Assembly: GCA_013399855.1 (NCBI GenBank)
Contig: VXAY01000169.1
Location: 979,481-1,043,480, forward strand
From: Oxyruncus cristatus
Lineage: Eukaryota; Chordata; Aves; Passeriformes; Cotingidae
DNA: 64,000 nucleotides
Direction: 5' to 3'
The position numbers were made by a program, and so were the translations under genes. The number at the start of each line of letters is the position of its first letter. Position 1 is the stretch's first letter. This document shows positions 54,526 to 64,000 of the stretch, piece by piece. The notes beneath the pieces were generated by a model. It ran no database searches. It had not been told where the DNA came from and saw only the letters and a program-made list of their open reading frames with translations.

Positions 54526-54852
54526 TGCTCCTGTGAAGTGCTGTAGCTATGGGTAGGGCAGGCACACCTGGGTCCTAAACTAGAGGGTTTTGGAAGCCCC
54601 CAAACCCCACTGAGGATAGCAGATTCCTCCCTCCTCTTTATGGAGCATGCTGGCCTGCTGGGATGGGAAGCACATCCCTTGCTGATCTCCGTAGAGGACA
54701 CGTGGAAGGAGATCTATGGAAGTTGCAGGGCATGGTGGGCTGGATGCATGGAGAGCTTCCTTGTCTAGGACCTCTTCTCAGAGACTGGAAGATGCTTTGG
54801 CTACCTCAGAGGACTCTGGGAGCCTGGAGAGTGGGGCTGAGTGGCCTTAAAA

Positions 54853-54930
54853 TAGAATCCTAGGATGGTTTGGCTTGGAAGGGACCTTAAAGATCATTTC
54901 ATTCCAACCCCCGTGCCACGGAGGGGTGAC
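54853..54930 (-). mobile_element. CR1 LINE 3' end
   Basis: AATAGAATCCTAGGATGGTT, TGGCTTGGAAGGGACCTTAA and AGATCATTTCATTCCAACCC form the reverse-complement terminus. It lies about 330 bases from, and in opposite orientation to, the copy at 54405. Confidence 0.92.
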
Positions 54931-55329
54931 ATAAGCTGAGGCATCTCAGATTGCTGAGGGGAAGGCAAGGGGGTGCCTGTGGGACCTCCTGGGCAATCAC
55001 ATACATGGATGGTCAGGGATACGGCCTGTGTGCCCCAGTCTGTCTGGGTTTCTTTAATCAGAAGTAGGGTCAGATAAGGATAAGATTGTGTCCTAATAAA
55101 TATTTGTTAGCAAGTGCTTTCCCTTCTCCCCCCTCCCCCTCGATATTGTTAATTTTCCTTGCAGTAACACGTGCGTTCTTCAGCTTCTGTTGCTCCATGT
55201 GTCGTGCTCTGTTACTCCGTCTCGCTCGCAGCCACGGAGCGGGAGGAACACTGCCAAGGCTTTTTCTGGGAATTCGCTCTGGTCCTGCGACTTCCCTGGG
55301 AGTGCTCAACTGATGTGTTTTGCTTGCAG

Positions 55330-55433
55330 GGGGAATAAAATGCTCAGCTGTCAGCTCCTGAAAGGACAGTGCGAGACCGAGGCAAGGACCGGCCGCTCCT
55401 TTGGCTCCCTGTGCAGGTGCCCACACAGCCAGG
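55330..55433 (+). CDS. candidate Cys-containing exon, product unknown
   Basis: The acceptor is GATGTGTTTTGCTTGCAG and the donor CCAGG/GTAAGC. Two frames stop within ten codons; the third is open throughout (1 + 34 codons + 1 base). It encodes a basic peptide with four cysteines: GNKMLSCQLLKGQCETEAR then TGRSFGSLCRCPHSQ. The spacing loosely recalls secreted cysteine-rich peptides, but no family fits and no signal-peptide exon is seen. CpGs (GCGAGACCGAGGC, GACCGGCCGC) are retained. Confidence 0.28.
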
Positions 55434-55439
55434 GTAAGC

Positions 55440-57045
55440 TTTGGGCGATGACTTTTGGGAGAGGAAAGTTGCTGAGCAGTAAAATGTGACCTTCTTGCCC
55501 TGTTTTAAAAGATGTGAGGTTTTGCTTGAGGCACCCTTAAAATAAAGGTGGATCCTCCCCCGCCTTTCCCAGGTGCAAAAGCAGGGGCTACCAACGGCTG
55601 TGATACCCCGTGGAAGGGCACCCCTCTCTTTCTGAGAGTGGTTGTGTTTTCACCGGGTGTGAAGCAGCATTTAAAAACACTGTTAATTGAAATGCACTGG
55701 TGAACACGTTTTTTCCAACGCCTGCTTTCTTGCTGGAGACGGGATTATCCCTGCCCAGACCGAATGGCTGCAGGGAAGGTGGAGCTGCAGTCAGTGCTCT
55801 CTGCAGCGCCTGGGCCCTGCCTTGGTTAACGTGAGGCTGAATTTCTGATGACTCAGAAGGGAGCTTGGCTGCCCCTCAGCTGTTTGCAGATCTGAGGATC
55901 GGTGGGTATGAACCAGCACTGCGTTGAGCAGAGCTGGGACCAAAAGCCAACTCAGTCTCAAAAGTGCCTATAAAAACCAGGCAGGTTTTTAGGGTTCCCG
56001 AGTGTCGCGTTTGCACAGGGCACTCGCAGGCAAGTCCCAGAAAAATAATAAAGTGGATACTAGGCAGGGATCCTTGCTGCTTGCTTCAGTTGCTGTCAGG
56101 CCACGTGAGGGAGTGGGGGAAATTTGAACCATCTGATGCATGTTAGTAATGAGAGATATGAATGCTGTGTATAAGCAGGGCCTTTACTACTGCAGGAGCT
56201 GGTGATATCGAGTATCTTATACTTTCTGACTTATAATTCCTTCATGGTCTGGATTCTTCTGTCCAGTATTTTGGTACACAAAGCCTGAGGAATATTTGAT
56301 GGGAAAGCCACCTTTCCTTGTGGGACATGCCTGGAAGCCTTTGCTACCAGGTCACGGCAGCCTCAGAGCTCTTGGCCACCAGAGAGGGCCAGAATGACAC
56401 AGGATTGGTAAGCAGTGGTCACTGGTTTGTGTAGCTCCATGACCCACCCCTATGCCTGCAGCACCTCTGTGCTCACTCAAGGTGTTCACCTCAGCTCTGA
56501 GTTATCTTCAGGTTGTTCTCTGAGCTCCTGGGCTCTGCTTGACCCGCTGTCCCACCTGGATTTCTTGTCTCTGAGGTCTCTGAGAGATGGACAGGGCAGC
56601 TGCCCACATTCAGTTGTGACACCCCTTCCTTCTTGCCTTTTTCTTCCCCTGAGAAAACAGGGTTAATGTGGTTTTGGCTGCTTTTTGCCCACCCCTAATA
56701 ACTTTGCAGCCTGATGGCTGATTGCAGCTGTTCGTGCCAGAGATCTTAAAGATAATGAGCTCCTACCAGCTTGTTATAAATAGATGGCCAGGGAGAAGAC
56801 TTTATCTTTGCCCCTCTATGCCAGAAGAGTTCAATCCTTATCAGTCCAAGAGCATCTGTGTGTGAGAGAAGGAGGAAGAGAGATGTTATGAGTGCCTGTG
56901 GGGAAAACTGTGCTCGGAGACAGTATTCTACTGCATCCTGGAGAATCCCACCAAGATGTCTAACTCCAGGGGAAATGGGAGTACAGCTGGTCCTGTTACG
57001 GGCTGAGCCCTGTATGAGGCTTTCTGTTGTTTGCTTTCACCACAG
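55440..57045. other. unassigned sequence
   Basis: No gene or repeat recognised. Ends at a good acceptor tract (TGTTTGCTTTCACCACAG) at 57046 that opens a frame beginning LSSESENSDVHGVAG. Confidence 0.35.
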
Positions 57046-57216
57046 CCTTTCATCAGAGAGTGAAAACAGTGATGTGCATGGTGTTGCCGGCCTGGCTCTG
57101 AGGAGGAAACTCAGGAGCAGGAGCCTGGCACAGGAGCAGAGGGTTGCAGCCTGCTTCCCAGGGGGATGGGGCTATTTTAGCCTCTGGCTAGTTGATAGGA
57201 CATCTTTCTCTTGCAG

Positions 57217-57309
57217 CAGCACTTGTTTTCCCTGGAGGATAACCCCTGTTTCTTGGATGGGCCTCTGGCTCATCACCCAGCTCCTTTCCTGCCCTCTTTG
57301 CCTTCTATA
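57217..57309 (+). other. candidate 31-codon exon (weak)
   Basis: The acceptor is CATCTTTCTCTTGCAG and the donor CTATA/GTAAGG. The 93-base block is in phase 0 on both sides (QHLFSLEDNPCFLDGP). The exon-side bases of the donor are poor. Its phase is compatible with the block at 57804-58052. Confidence 0.17.
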
Positions 57310-57803
57310 GTAAGGTTTTTAATCAAGGGTGCATCAAAATCCATCTGTCTACGCTGGTGTCAACAACTTGGCTTCAGGGACATTTTAAATCATTTTCTTA
57401 CTGCATTCTGTAATGGATTTTGTTGCTGAGAGAATGGAAAGCAGGGCAGCAAAGGTGTTTTAATTACATCTGATTGTGGCATCTTGCAGACTTGCCCTGC
57501 CAGTTGTTCTGGCACAGCACCATTTAGAGCCCGCCTTTGCCAGCACGGGCACGTTAGCTGGCCACTTACTGATCACAGAGGAGATCATTGCTATTTCACT
57601 CCTGATGTCATCTTGGGGCTGTGTCTTCTTTCTCCACCTTGCTTTTGTGGCATGAACTTCTTCCACAATTAGAGGATTTTAGTCCTTCCTTATCATGTCA
57701 CTTGGAAGCAGTGAAAACCACAGTCACCTGCCTGTTGTCTGAGCATCATATCTGGGCAGAGCAGAGGTGCTTTGCTTGCTCTTAAGAACCTGTGTTGCTG
57801 CAG

Positions 57804-58052
57804 GAGAAACGTCCCTCTGAACCTTTCCCCAGCTCAGATCTTGGTTTCACAGCCTGTCAACATAAAAACAGCTTTCCTTTTTCTGAATCAAGCAGGGGAA
57901 GATTGAAACGATGTCTCCAGCAAGACTATTTGGGGGAAGAAGGAGAGAATGAGGCAGAGAAAGCTGCTGGTCTTGCTGGGCTGGAACACACTGATCAGAC
58001 CCCTGAGGATAGATCAGCGGGTGGAGTAAATCCTGGGAAAGGCAGGAGTGTG
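57804..58052 (+). CDS. candidate 83-codon exon, disordered charged product
   Basis: The acceptor CCTGTGTTGCTGCAG and donor AGTGTG/GTAGGT bound a 249-base block in phase 0 at both ends. It encodes EKRPSEPFPSSDLGFTACQ, later RGRLKRCLQQDYLGEEGEN and EHTDQTPEDRSAGG: a basic patch followed by an acidic, low-hydrophobic segment as in disordered regulatory proteins. The open frame continues past the donor to 58238. No family recognised. It is longer than the other candidates and phase-compatible with 57217-57309. Confidence 0.25.
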
Positions 58053-58439
58053 GTAGGTGCAACAAAGCACATTTTTGGAAGTGCCTGCTCACCACACAAG
58101 AAGAACTACAGCTGGGTACATGTTGAGTTGCCAAGAACTATTGTATCTGTCCATGTTTTAGGTGTATTTGCACTGACACTCAGGGCTGGTGGTTTCTGCA
58201 ATGCTGCCTGTGTGTTTTCTGGAGCATTCAGCAGGTAGCAGCTCCCAGTGCCCATACTTTGACCTGCCTTCCCAAACTGCTTAACAGGCAGTAACTGTTT
58301 GAATCTAACCTGGGATTTGGAGGAAGGAGAGTCTGAGGAGGAGGAGGGCAGAGTTAGTGTCATTTTTTCTGTATAACTGCTAATATGTGCTTCCATTCTT
58401 CCCAAAGCGTTTGGCTCTGATTTAATAGGTACCAAACCA

Positions 58440-58830
58440 CAATTTTTCGATGCTGGAGCGTGTCTGTGGTCCTGACAACACTCATCTGTGTCACTTCCTC
58501 CTCTTAAATAGATATAACCTCGGCTGCAGATTAGAAGTGCTTAGTTTGTGATTTCTAGGTGCTCTGCAATTGATGCATTGTCTTTTGACAGACACAGGGC
58601 AAACTCTGCTCCTCCCTTCTGCCCTGGGTTGCAATGATGGATTAAGTAGGTAAGTAATAGAGTGGTAATGAGATAACCACTGACATTGAGCATTAACGTG
58701 GGAATAAATGAAGTTACCATCCAGAACTAATGGCCTGAACTATCACTGGGTTGTAATTAATGAATGTGGTGGCTGAGATTTACAAGGATATTTTAGGATG
58801 CTGCTTGCATGCAGCTTTGGGTTTTATGGC
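58440..58830. promoter_or_regulatory. candidate conserved non-coding element
   Basis: AATTGATGCATTG, GATTAAGTAGGTAAGTAATAG, GCATTAACGTGGGAATAAATG and TTGTAATTAATGAATG occur across 390 bases. A perfect donor word GTAAGT at 58651 paired with an acceptor (GCATTGTCTTTTGACAG) gives a 58-base block with one 19-codon frame, possibly a non-coding RNA exon. No repeat identity. Confidence 0.25.
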
Positions 58831-58859
58831 TTGTTTGGAGAGAAATCAGTTAATGCCAA

Positions 58860-61420
58860 GAAGTGAATGAATGGGCAGAAGCTGTTCTTTGTCAGTCTGT
58901 AGTGCCCTTTTTGTGAAAGAGGCCAGAGTGGCACATGTGCAGTATCTGCCTTTTCATTCCTTCAGGATGTGGAAGAGGGTAGGGTGCTGTGGCCTCTGAC
59001 TCTGGGCACTCTTTCAGTGCAAGGCATCTTGTAAGTCTTGTTCCTTCTGTTTTATTAGGGCAGAGTAGCAGGAGTCCTGCTGCAAACAACACATTTGAAG
59101 TGAACCCGTGGACAGGTTTGCTTGTGTGTAAGAAGAGGTTGCTGGTGACAAGAGTTCTCTATCCGGGACCCCTGAACTGAGCAATGACAAGCTGCCTCGT
59201 TCTGCCCCATGAAGGTGGGACATCTGGTTCCTTCTTCAGGTCTCTTCCTCCCCGTGGCTCTGTCTCCTGCATGTCACCCCCTCCCTCGCCCTGCTCTGGT
59301 GTCCGTGTGATCCACTGGCCGCCTGCACCTCTGCCCGAGCTTCCTGGAGCAGGAATTGAGATGCCACCTCTGCACACAGGCAGTGTGTCCCTGCCCAAGA
59401 CCCATCCCTGCCTGCTTCCTTGGCATGTAACCCCTCTGAACGCTTCTCCATGTGTGTGTAACGCTTTGGAAGTGGTTGCTAGGCTCTTGCAGGAAACACA
59501 GCAGAGCAGTCAAAATTCTTCATGGTAATTGGTAGGAATACTCCAGCCACCTCACTGCTGCCTCCCTCATCTTTCCATGGCAACACTCTCCCTACAGCAG
59601 CCCAGGTGCTTGTGGTTGGATATAGCAGGAGTTTTTGAGCCCTCCATCTTCCAGATCGTCCCTTGGAGCATGGAGGGAACATCTGTACTTTTAAAGGATG
59701 GGCATCATGTGATACATCAAACAGCTTCCCTTGCTCTCACCATATTCCTTTTTTATGCTGTCAGAGACAGAAAACTTTGGAAACATGCCTGAATTGAACC
59801 CTTGCATTTCTTTGGTGGAAAGAGCTGTTGCCCTGGTTTTTTTTTGTAACGGGAATGTAAAGGTGCTGAAAAAGTCCTGAGTTGTTTCTCTTCCTTCCCG
59901 TGGCCTGAGCCATCACACCTCTCTGTGAGCTGGAGGCAGGAGTGGGACCACACTCACAGCATCTGGTGAGGAGGAAGAAATTTCCACTTGCTGTGCCAGC
60001 ACAAGCCAATACCCAAACTGAACAAAGAAGGGAGAGTGTATTCAGGGCTATGTACACTCCTCCCCTGGCCTTGGGAAGTTTATTGCCCTCCACAAAGTAC
60101 ACAAAGTGTGGTTGTCATTCCTGAGCAGCCCAGCGGGCTGTTAAATGACAGGGGAAAATTACCCAGTCTGTTCTCCAGAAGGCAAGTGAGTAGGAATTTT
60201 CCTCCAACTGATTCAGGACAAAGTTAATGTAGGGAAAGCCATTAAAATTAATGCTGGTAAACAAGGATAAAAACCAGCAGGGTTGTAACAAAATTTGGAC
60301 CAGATTGGGTTTCCCAGCTGTCGTGCTGCACGCTGTCTTAAAGGCAGTGGGCAGAGGGAGGGGGTAAGCTGAGCTCAAAAAGCTCTTGCTGGAGGGGGCT
60401 GTGAGGCTGGGGTTGGGGCATCTGGGCTTCAGTGCCACCAGCTTTGTGCTCCAGCACTTTAATCCCCTCGGGCCTACTGTCATTGTCTGGGAAGCAGTGA
60501 TGCTGTTTTGTGTGACGGTCGTGCCATGGGGTATGTGGTTGACTACTCCAGTGGTAATGGGAGCATGCCTGGGTTGGGCAGAGTGAGGATTACTGGGGAT
60601 ATAGGTCCACTGTACCTGGAGGAAGGCTCAGGTTTGATGCCTAGTCTCATATTCAAGGTAGGTACAGGCTAAAAGGGGCCCAGAGCGTCCCAGGGAAAAC
60701 ATCCCGGCCCAGGAGCTGTCTCTTATGGCAGTCCTCTAGGTAAAGAGCTTTTTCCAACCCCACAGCATACTAACATAAGCCAGTCAACTTCCCCAGAACT
60801 CCTGGCACTGGATGTTCAACTGACTTGACACTTCAGAATAGGTCAAATCCAGTATAACCAAGCCAAAATTTCTAGCCCCAGAATTGAAACAATGGCCCAC
60901 GTTTTCAGGGGACCACTGATTTATGTTTCTGGTGAGAAGGGAGAGGTAGAAAAGCAGTCAGCCACTTCCTTGCAGTGCCTGAGAGAACTGGCTATTATAT
61001 TTGGAAAGAAAGAAAGAAGGTGACAGTCTCATCTCTGAGCGTGGCCATCTTCAGCACAGATGAACCACACAGCTGCCAATATCCACAGAAAACTTCCCAG
61101 TCCACCAGTCAGTGAAAACAACAGCAGTAAGATCCTTTGGTTCCTCGAGAAGCATCATATCCCTTATGTATCTCCCTAATAAGGCTGTGTTTGCTGTGTT
61201 TGATGGCTCTGTCCTGGATGGTCAGATCTTGCAGGGTAGCTCGGGTTTTTGTGGGATGTCCGTGCAGCAGCTCACAGAACAAAGGGAAGCTGCTGTGATG
61301 CCTCCAGCCCAGTGCAGAGAGCTAGAGCTGGATGTCTGAAGTCATCTTCATCGAAGAGATGGAGGAGAGTCTGGGCAGGTCAAGACTGATGCTGGAACGG
61401 GAAGCAGCGTGGAGGGAGGC
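58860..61420. other. unassigned sequence
   Basis: No recognised gene. Short overlapping frames only. The 17-base word GAGCTCAAAAAGCTCTT occurs at 60371-60387 and again at 61424-61440. Confidence 0.35.
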
Positions 61421-61425
61421 CAAGA

Positions 61426-61450
61426 GCTCAAAAAGCTCTTCTTTTTGAGC
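61426..61450. other. perfect 10-bp inverted repeat, 5-nt loop
   Basis: GCTCAAAAAG, loop CTCTT, CTTTTTGAGC. It can form a short hairpin in either strand's transcript. No adjacent gene is known, so no role is assigned. Confidence 0.85.
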
Positions 61451-61626
61451 CCTCATCCCCATGGGAATCCACAGGCTGCCTCTGTGGGGAGGCATCAGCC
61501 CCTTTTCACCAGATAAACTGCTGTCAGGTTGGTGCCTCAGAGGTGGAGAACTTTCTTTTCTTTTTCATGAGACATCACCAAAGAATCAGGGTAACAGAAT
61601 TGTTTCTTCTGTGGCTATGTGAAACT

Positions 61627-61639
61627 TTTTTTTTTTTTC
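61627..61639. repeat. T13 homopolymer
   Basis: T run followed by CATGTGGC. Confidence 0.9.
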
Positions 61640-63060
61640 ATGTGGCTTATTTGAAAACTAAAACTGTTCATGGGTTTTAAAATTCATGTCCCCTCCAGCT
61701 TGCTTTACTTTGTTTTGTTTCTTATTCCCTCTCCCTTATTCCTCAGAGGGAACCATCCAAACCTACACAGTGTGTTATTTCGTAAGGAAATGCAATCGCT
61801 TTCCAGTCAAACCTAGGCTAGAAATGCTTCTGGTGATTCATTTGTCTGAGAAATTTAAAAAACGCTTGGATGGAACAGAAACCAGGCTGGTTCAGGGAGA
61901 GTTTTCTTGTGTGCGAAGACCAACTTGAGCGGGGGAGTTCTTTCAAAAGCTTTTTATTGAAAAAATAAAAGTTTTTATTGGCTTTGTTTGGGAGACTTGG
62001 GCTCCAGCCATTCTTTTGTTGCTGCTTCTTGTGTGGTACCAAGATCTGGAGCCTGGTTATCTTGGTCCTTGCCTGCTGCTTTGCACGGTCACTGCTTCTG
62101 CAGGGCGGGGTGGGTGGGATGGTGGTGATGCCACCTTTGCCTTGGCTGCTCTTTGTACCACAAGTCTTTCCAAAGATCGAGGGTCACATGGGTGCAGAGC
62201 TGCCTTGAGCGCAGCAGGGCCCTCCTGCCGTCACGTGGTGAGGGGTCCAGGCCCTGCATTCATTGTTAGGGTCTGCTCAAGCTCCTGACAACCCCTTTCT
62301 GAGGTTTCCCAGCATCCAGCAAGGTTCAGAGCCAGGCACCAGGAAGGCAGATTCAGTGGCAATAACCCCCACAAGTGGTTGCCCCACCTTTAAAGCAAGC
62401 GTGTTTAATGGGGTGCTCTTTGAGACACAGCTTTCTGTTCCCTCAGGCAACAAGGAGCTGTGTGAAACCCCCAGGCAACGGCTGGAATCAGATGAGCTGA
62501 TATGTCCCATCCCAAGGGTTATCTGGTTTTTGGGGGCTGTTCTTATCATCTCTGTGGATGTCCCAGAGATAGCAAGACTGGGGGCAAGGGGCATCATGGA
62601 AACAGGGCTGGCTGGAGAGGCCTGGGCAGCAGGGATGCTTCACGGGGGACAGGAGTGGTGACAAGTGCTGGTGTGACTGGGAATAGAGCACGGCGTGGGC
62701 TGGATAGAAGAGAACACCACTCCTGTGGTGAATGCTCTTCAAGCTGCCACCTCTGCTGTCTAGTGCTGGCCAGATCCACGGTGTAACTGCTCATCTCCAG
62801 TCCCTGCCTCCTCTGTGTCCCACGTGCTGTTTTTCCTATAAATAGTCCGGTGGGAAGCCACAGAGCCACCGCAGATGGCCCCCAGTTTCCTGTGCAGTCT
62901 TGTGTGAGATCCCAGATAGGAGCTGTCAATTCCTTGCCTCGAGCCACCCATGAAACCTCATTAAAAATGGTGTCCTCTTCCTTAACCCCCATCACTTCCT
63001 CGCTTCCCACTCCGACTCGCCTGCATTCAAGCACCCTTATTAAACATGCACTTCTAAGCA
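61640..63060. other. unassigned sequence
   Basis: No gene recognised. An AT-rich stretch near 61930-61985 (TTTTTATTGAAAAAATAAAAG) contains a poly-A-signal-like AATAAA word but no recognised upstream gene. Remaining frames are short or overlapping on both strands. Confidence 0.35.
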
Positions 63061-63069
63061 AGGAGCGCT

Positions 63070-63240
63070 GACTTTCCCTTAATTGAGGCATAATAATTAG
63101 AGCATTAACACATTAGGAGGGTGAGACAGCATGTTTAGCTTTTGTGATTAATTATCTGAGGATTGTAATAAGTTGTTAAGACATTAATTACTCTGGCATG
63201 TTTATTGCTCTTTATTGCAGAACAGACACTTGGTAGCTGC
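63070..63240. promoter_or_regulatory. candidate conserved element, homeodomain-site-rich
   Basis: CCCTTAATTGAGGC, ATAATAATTAGAGCATTAAC, TTGTGATTAATTATCTG and GACATTAATTACTCTGG fall within 130 bases, then TTTATTGCTCTTTATTGCAG. Four TAAT-core clusters in an island flanked by GC-rich DNA. No repeat identity. Function inferred. Confidence 0.35.
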
Positions 63241-63249
63241 AAGTGCTGG

Positions 63250-64000
63250 TTCGTCTGGCAATAGAGTGAGAAGGGGGCTGGAGGGAGGAGACCACCTACC
63301 CACCCCCAGTGAGCTGCTGCTGGTGGGGACAGGGCGGGGGCATCCCCTGGCAGTGCCTTGGTGACCAAATAGGTTTATTTCTGGCAGATGGATACAGAAG
63401 TGATAGCTAAGTCCCTTAGGACAATCCAGGGCCTAGAAAGTCCTTTCTGATCTTTTCATCTGGATTTTTCTCCTCTTTCAAATTGAAGTGTTTGCTTCCT
63501 GGTGGTTTGAGCTCCCCCTCATCGGGCACTTTCTGTTGCCAGGTTTGGTCAGTGTGGCTCAGTCGCTGTCTGGATCTCACCAGGAGGGTTGTCTGCATTA
63601 AAGACAGGCTGAAATTCAGACTGTCAGCCGTGGGCAAGGAATGAACCAGGACTCCAGCGCACTCCCTCACCCATCCATTGGATGACTTCTCCTTTGGATT
63701 TCTGGGAAGTAAGCTAGGGAAGGGTTTGGAGAAGTTTGGATTGAAATAGCCTCCTCTTCACACAGCAAGCTGCTCTGTGTCCCCTAGACAACTTCATGCT
63801 GGTCAGTAAGACTGGGTCTGATGGCAGAGCTCAGGCCTGGAGGGCGAATAGTTCTTGTGTGTTCCTGAAACTCTGAGAAAGAGAAAAGGCAGCCAAATCA
63901 TCAGGATGACATGGTGAGCCTGTTCCCAACCTTCTGCTCTTCCCATGAAACACTCCTGCTGAGGGACCCTCCCTGCCCAACCTCCCCATGCAGTTATCTG
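63250..64000. other. unassigned sequence to window end
   Basis: No gene or repeat recognised. An 84-codon minus frame at 63416-63670 has no family resemblance. Confidence 0.35.

Noticed and set aside
61930..61985. Gene 3' end suggested by AATAAA in an AT-rich stretch
   Set aside because: No recognisable terminal exon upstream; AATAAA words are frequent in AT-rich DNA.
1..64000. CRISPR array, operon, prophage or bacterial-type gene cluster
   Set aside because: No regularly spaced repeats, ribosome-binding sites or tightly packed open frames. CR1 elements and splice-like signals indicate a vertebrate nuclear genome.

Overview
The window reads as a stretch of a bird (or at least sauropsid) nuclear genome. 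The best evidence is a set of LINE CR1 3' ends, several ending in the family's ATTCTATG-type octamer repeats and carrying the conserved block that reads, on the opposite strand, as 'ggaagggaccttaaagatc' or 'gacctctaagatcatcaagt'. Repeat density is low, base composition looks roughly balanced, homopolymer and (GT)n/(TA)n tracts are short, and one small assembly gap (17 N) sits inside a poly-C run. There is no bacterial-style gene organisation. I recognise no complete protein-coding gene, tRNA or rRNA. The longest open frames (about 150-206 codons) are no longer than expected by chance in 64 kb read in six frames, and none carries a domain I can name.

Layout. 1-4700: short splice-bounded blocks, A/T tracts, an AT/CpG-mixed block resembling a conserved non-coding element near 2.0-2.2 kb, the N gap, and an older CR1 copy at 4.25-4.69 kb. 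4700-16000: mostly single-copy sequence with homeodomain-site-rich blocks at 8.2, 9.3 and 14.2 kb and a CpG/TATA-like spot at 15.6 kb. 16000-25200: the best exon-like block (16344-16464), ambiguous minus-strand open frames at 17.8-19.4 kb, a (GT)n tract, and a cluster of exon-like frames at 22.7-23.3 kb. 25200-33000: CR1 pieces at 25.2, 26.8, 27.1, 28.1 and 32.2 kb, a CpG-dense spot at 28.7 kb and AT-rich conserved-looking blocks at 26.3, 29.3, 31.3 and 32.7 kb. 33000-42000: A/T tracts, a strong exon-like block at 35.08-35.26 kb, MIR-like remnants at 38 kb, an unidentified minus open frame at 40 kb, and an ancient repeat built around the palindrome TGATTTAAATCA at 40.7-41.0 kb. 42000-64000: CR1 copies at 42.9, 50.8, 52.0, 54.4 and 54.9 kb, MIR-like remnants, octamer/SOX-like and TCF/LEF-like conserved-looking blocks at 49.1 and 53.6 kb, exon-like blocks at 55.3 and 57.0-58.1 kb, and a homeobox-site-rich block at 63.1 kb.

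Interpretation (inference). The pattern of scattered AT-rich islands dense in homeodomain, POU and SOX-type words, with few convincing exons, fits a long intron or an intergenic regulatory domain near a developmental gene. I cannot name that gene. The exon calls rest only on splice-signal quality plus an open frame. Dozens of such blocks are expected by chance in a window this size, so their confidences are low.
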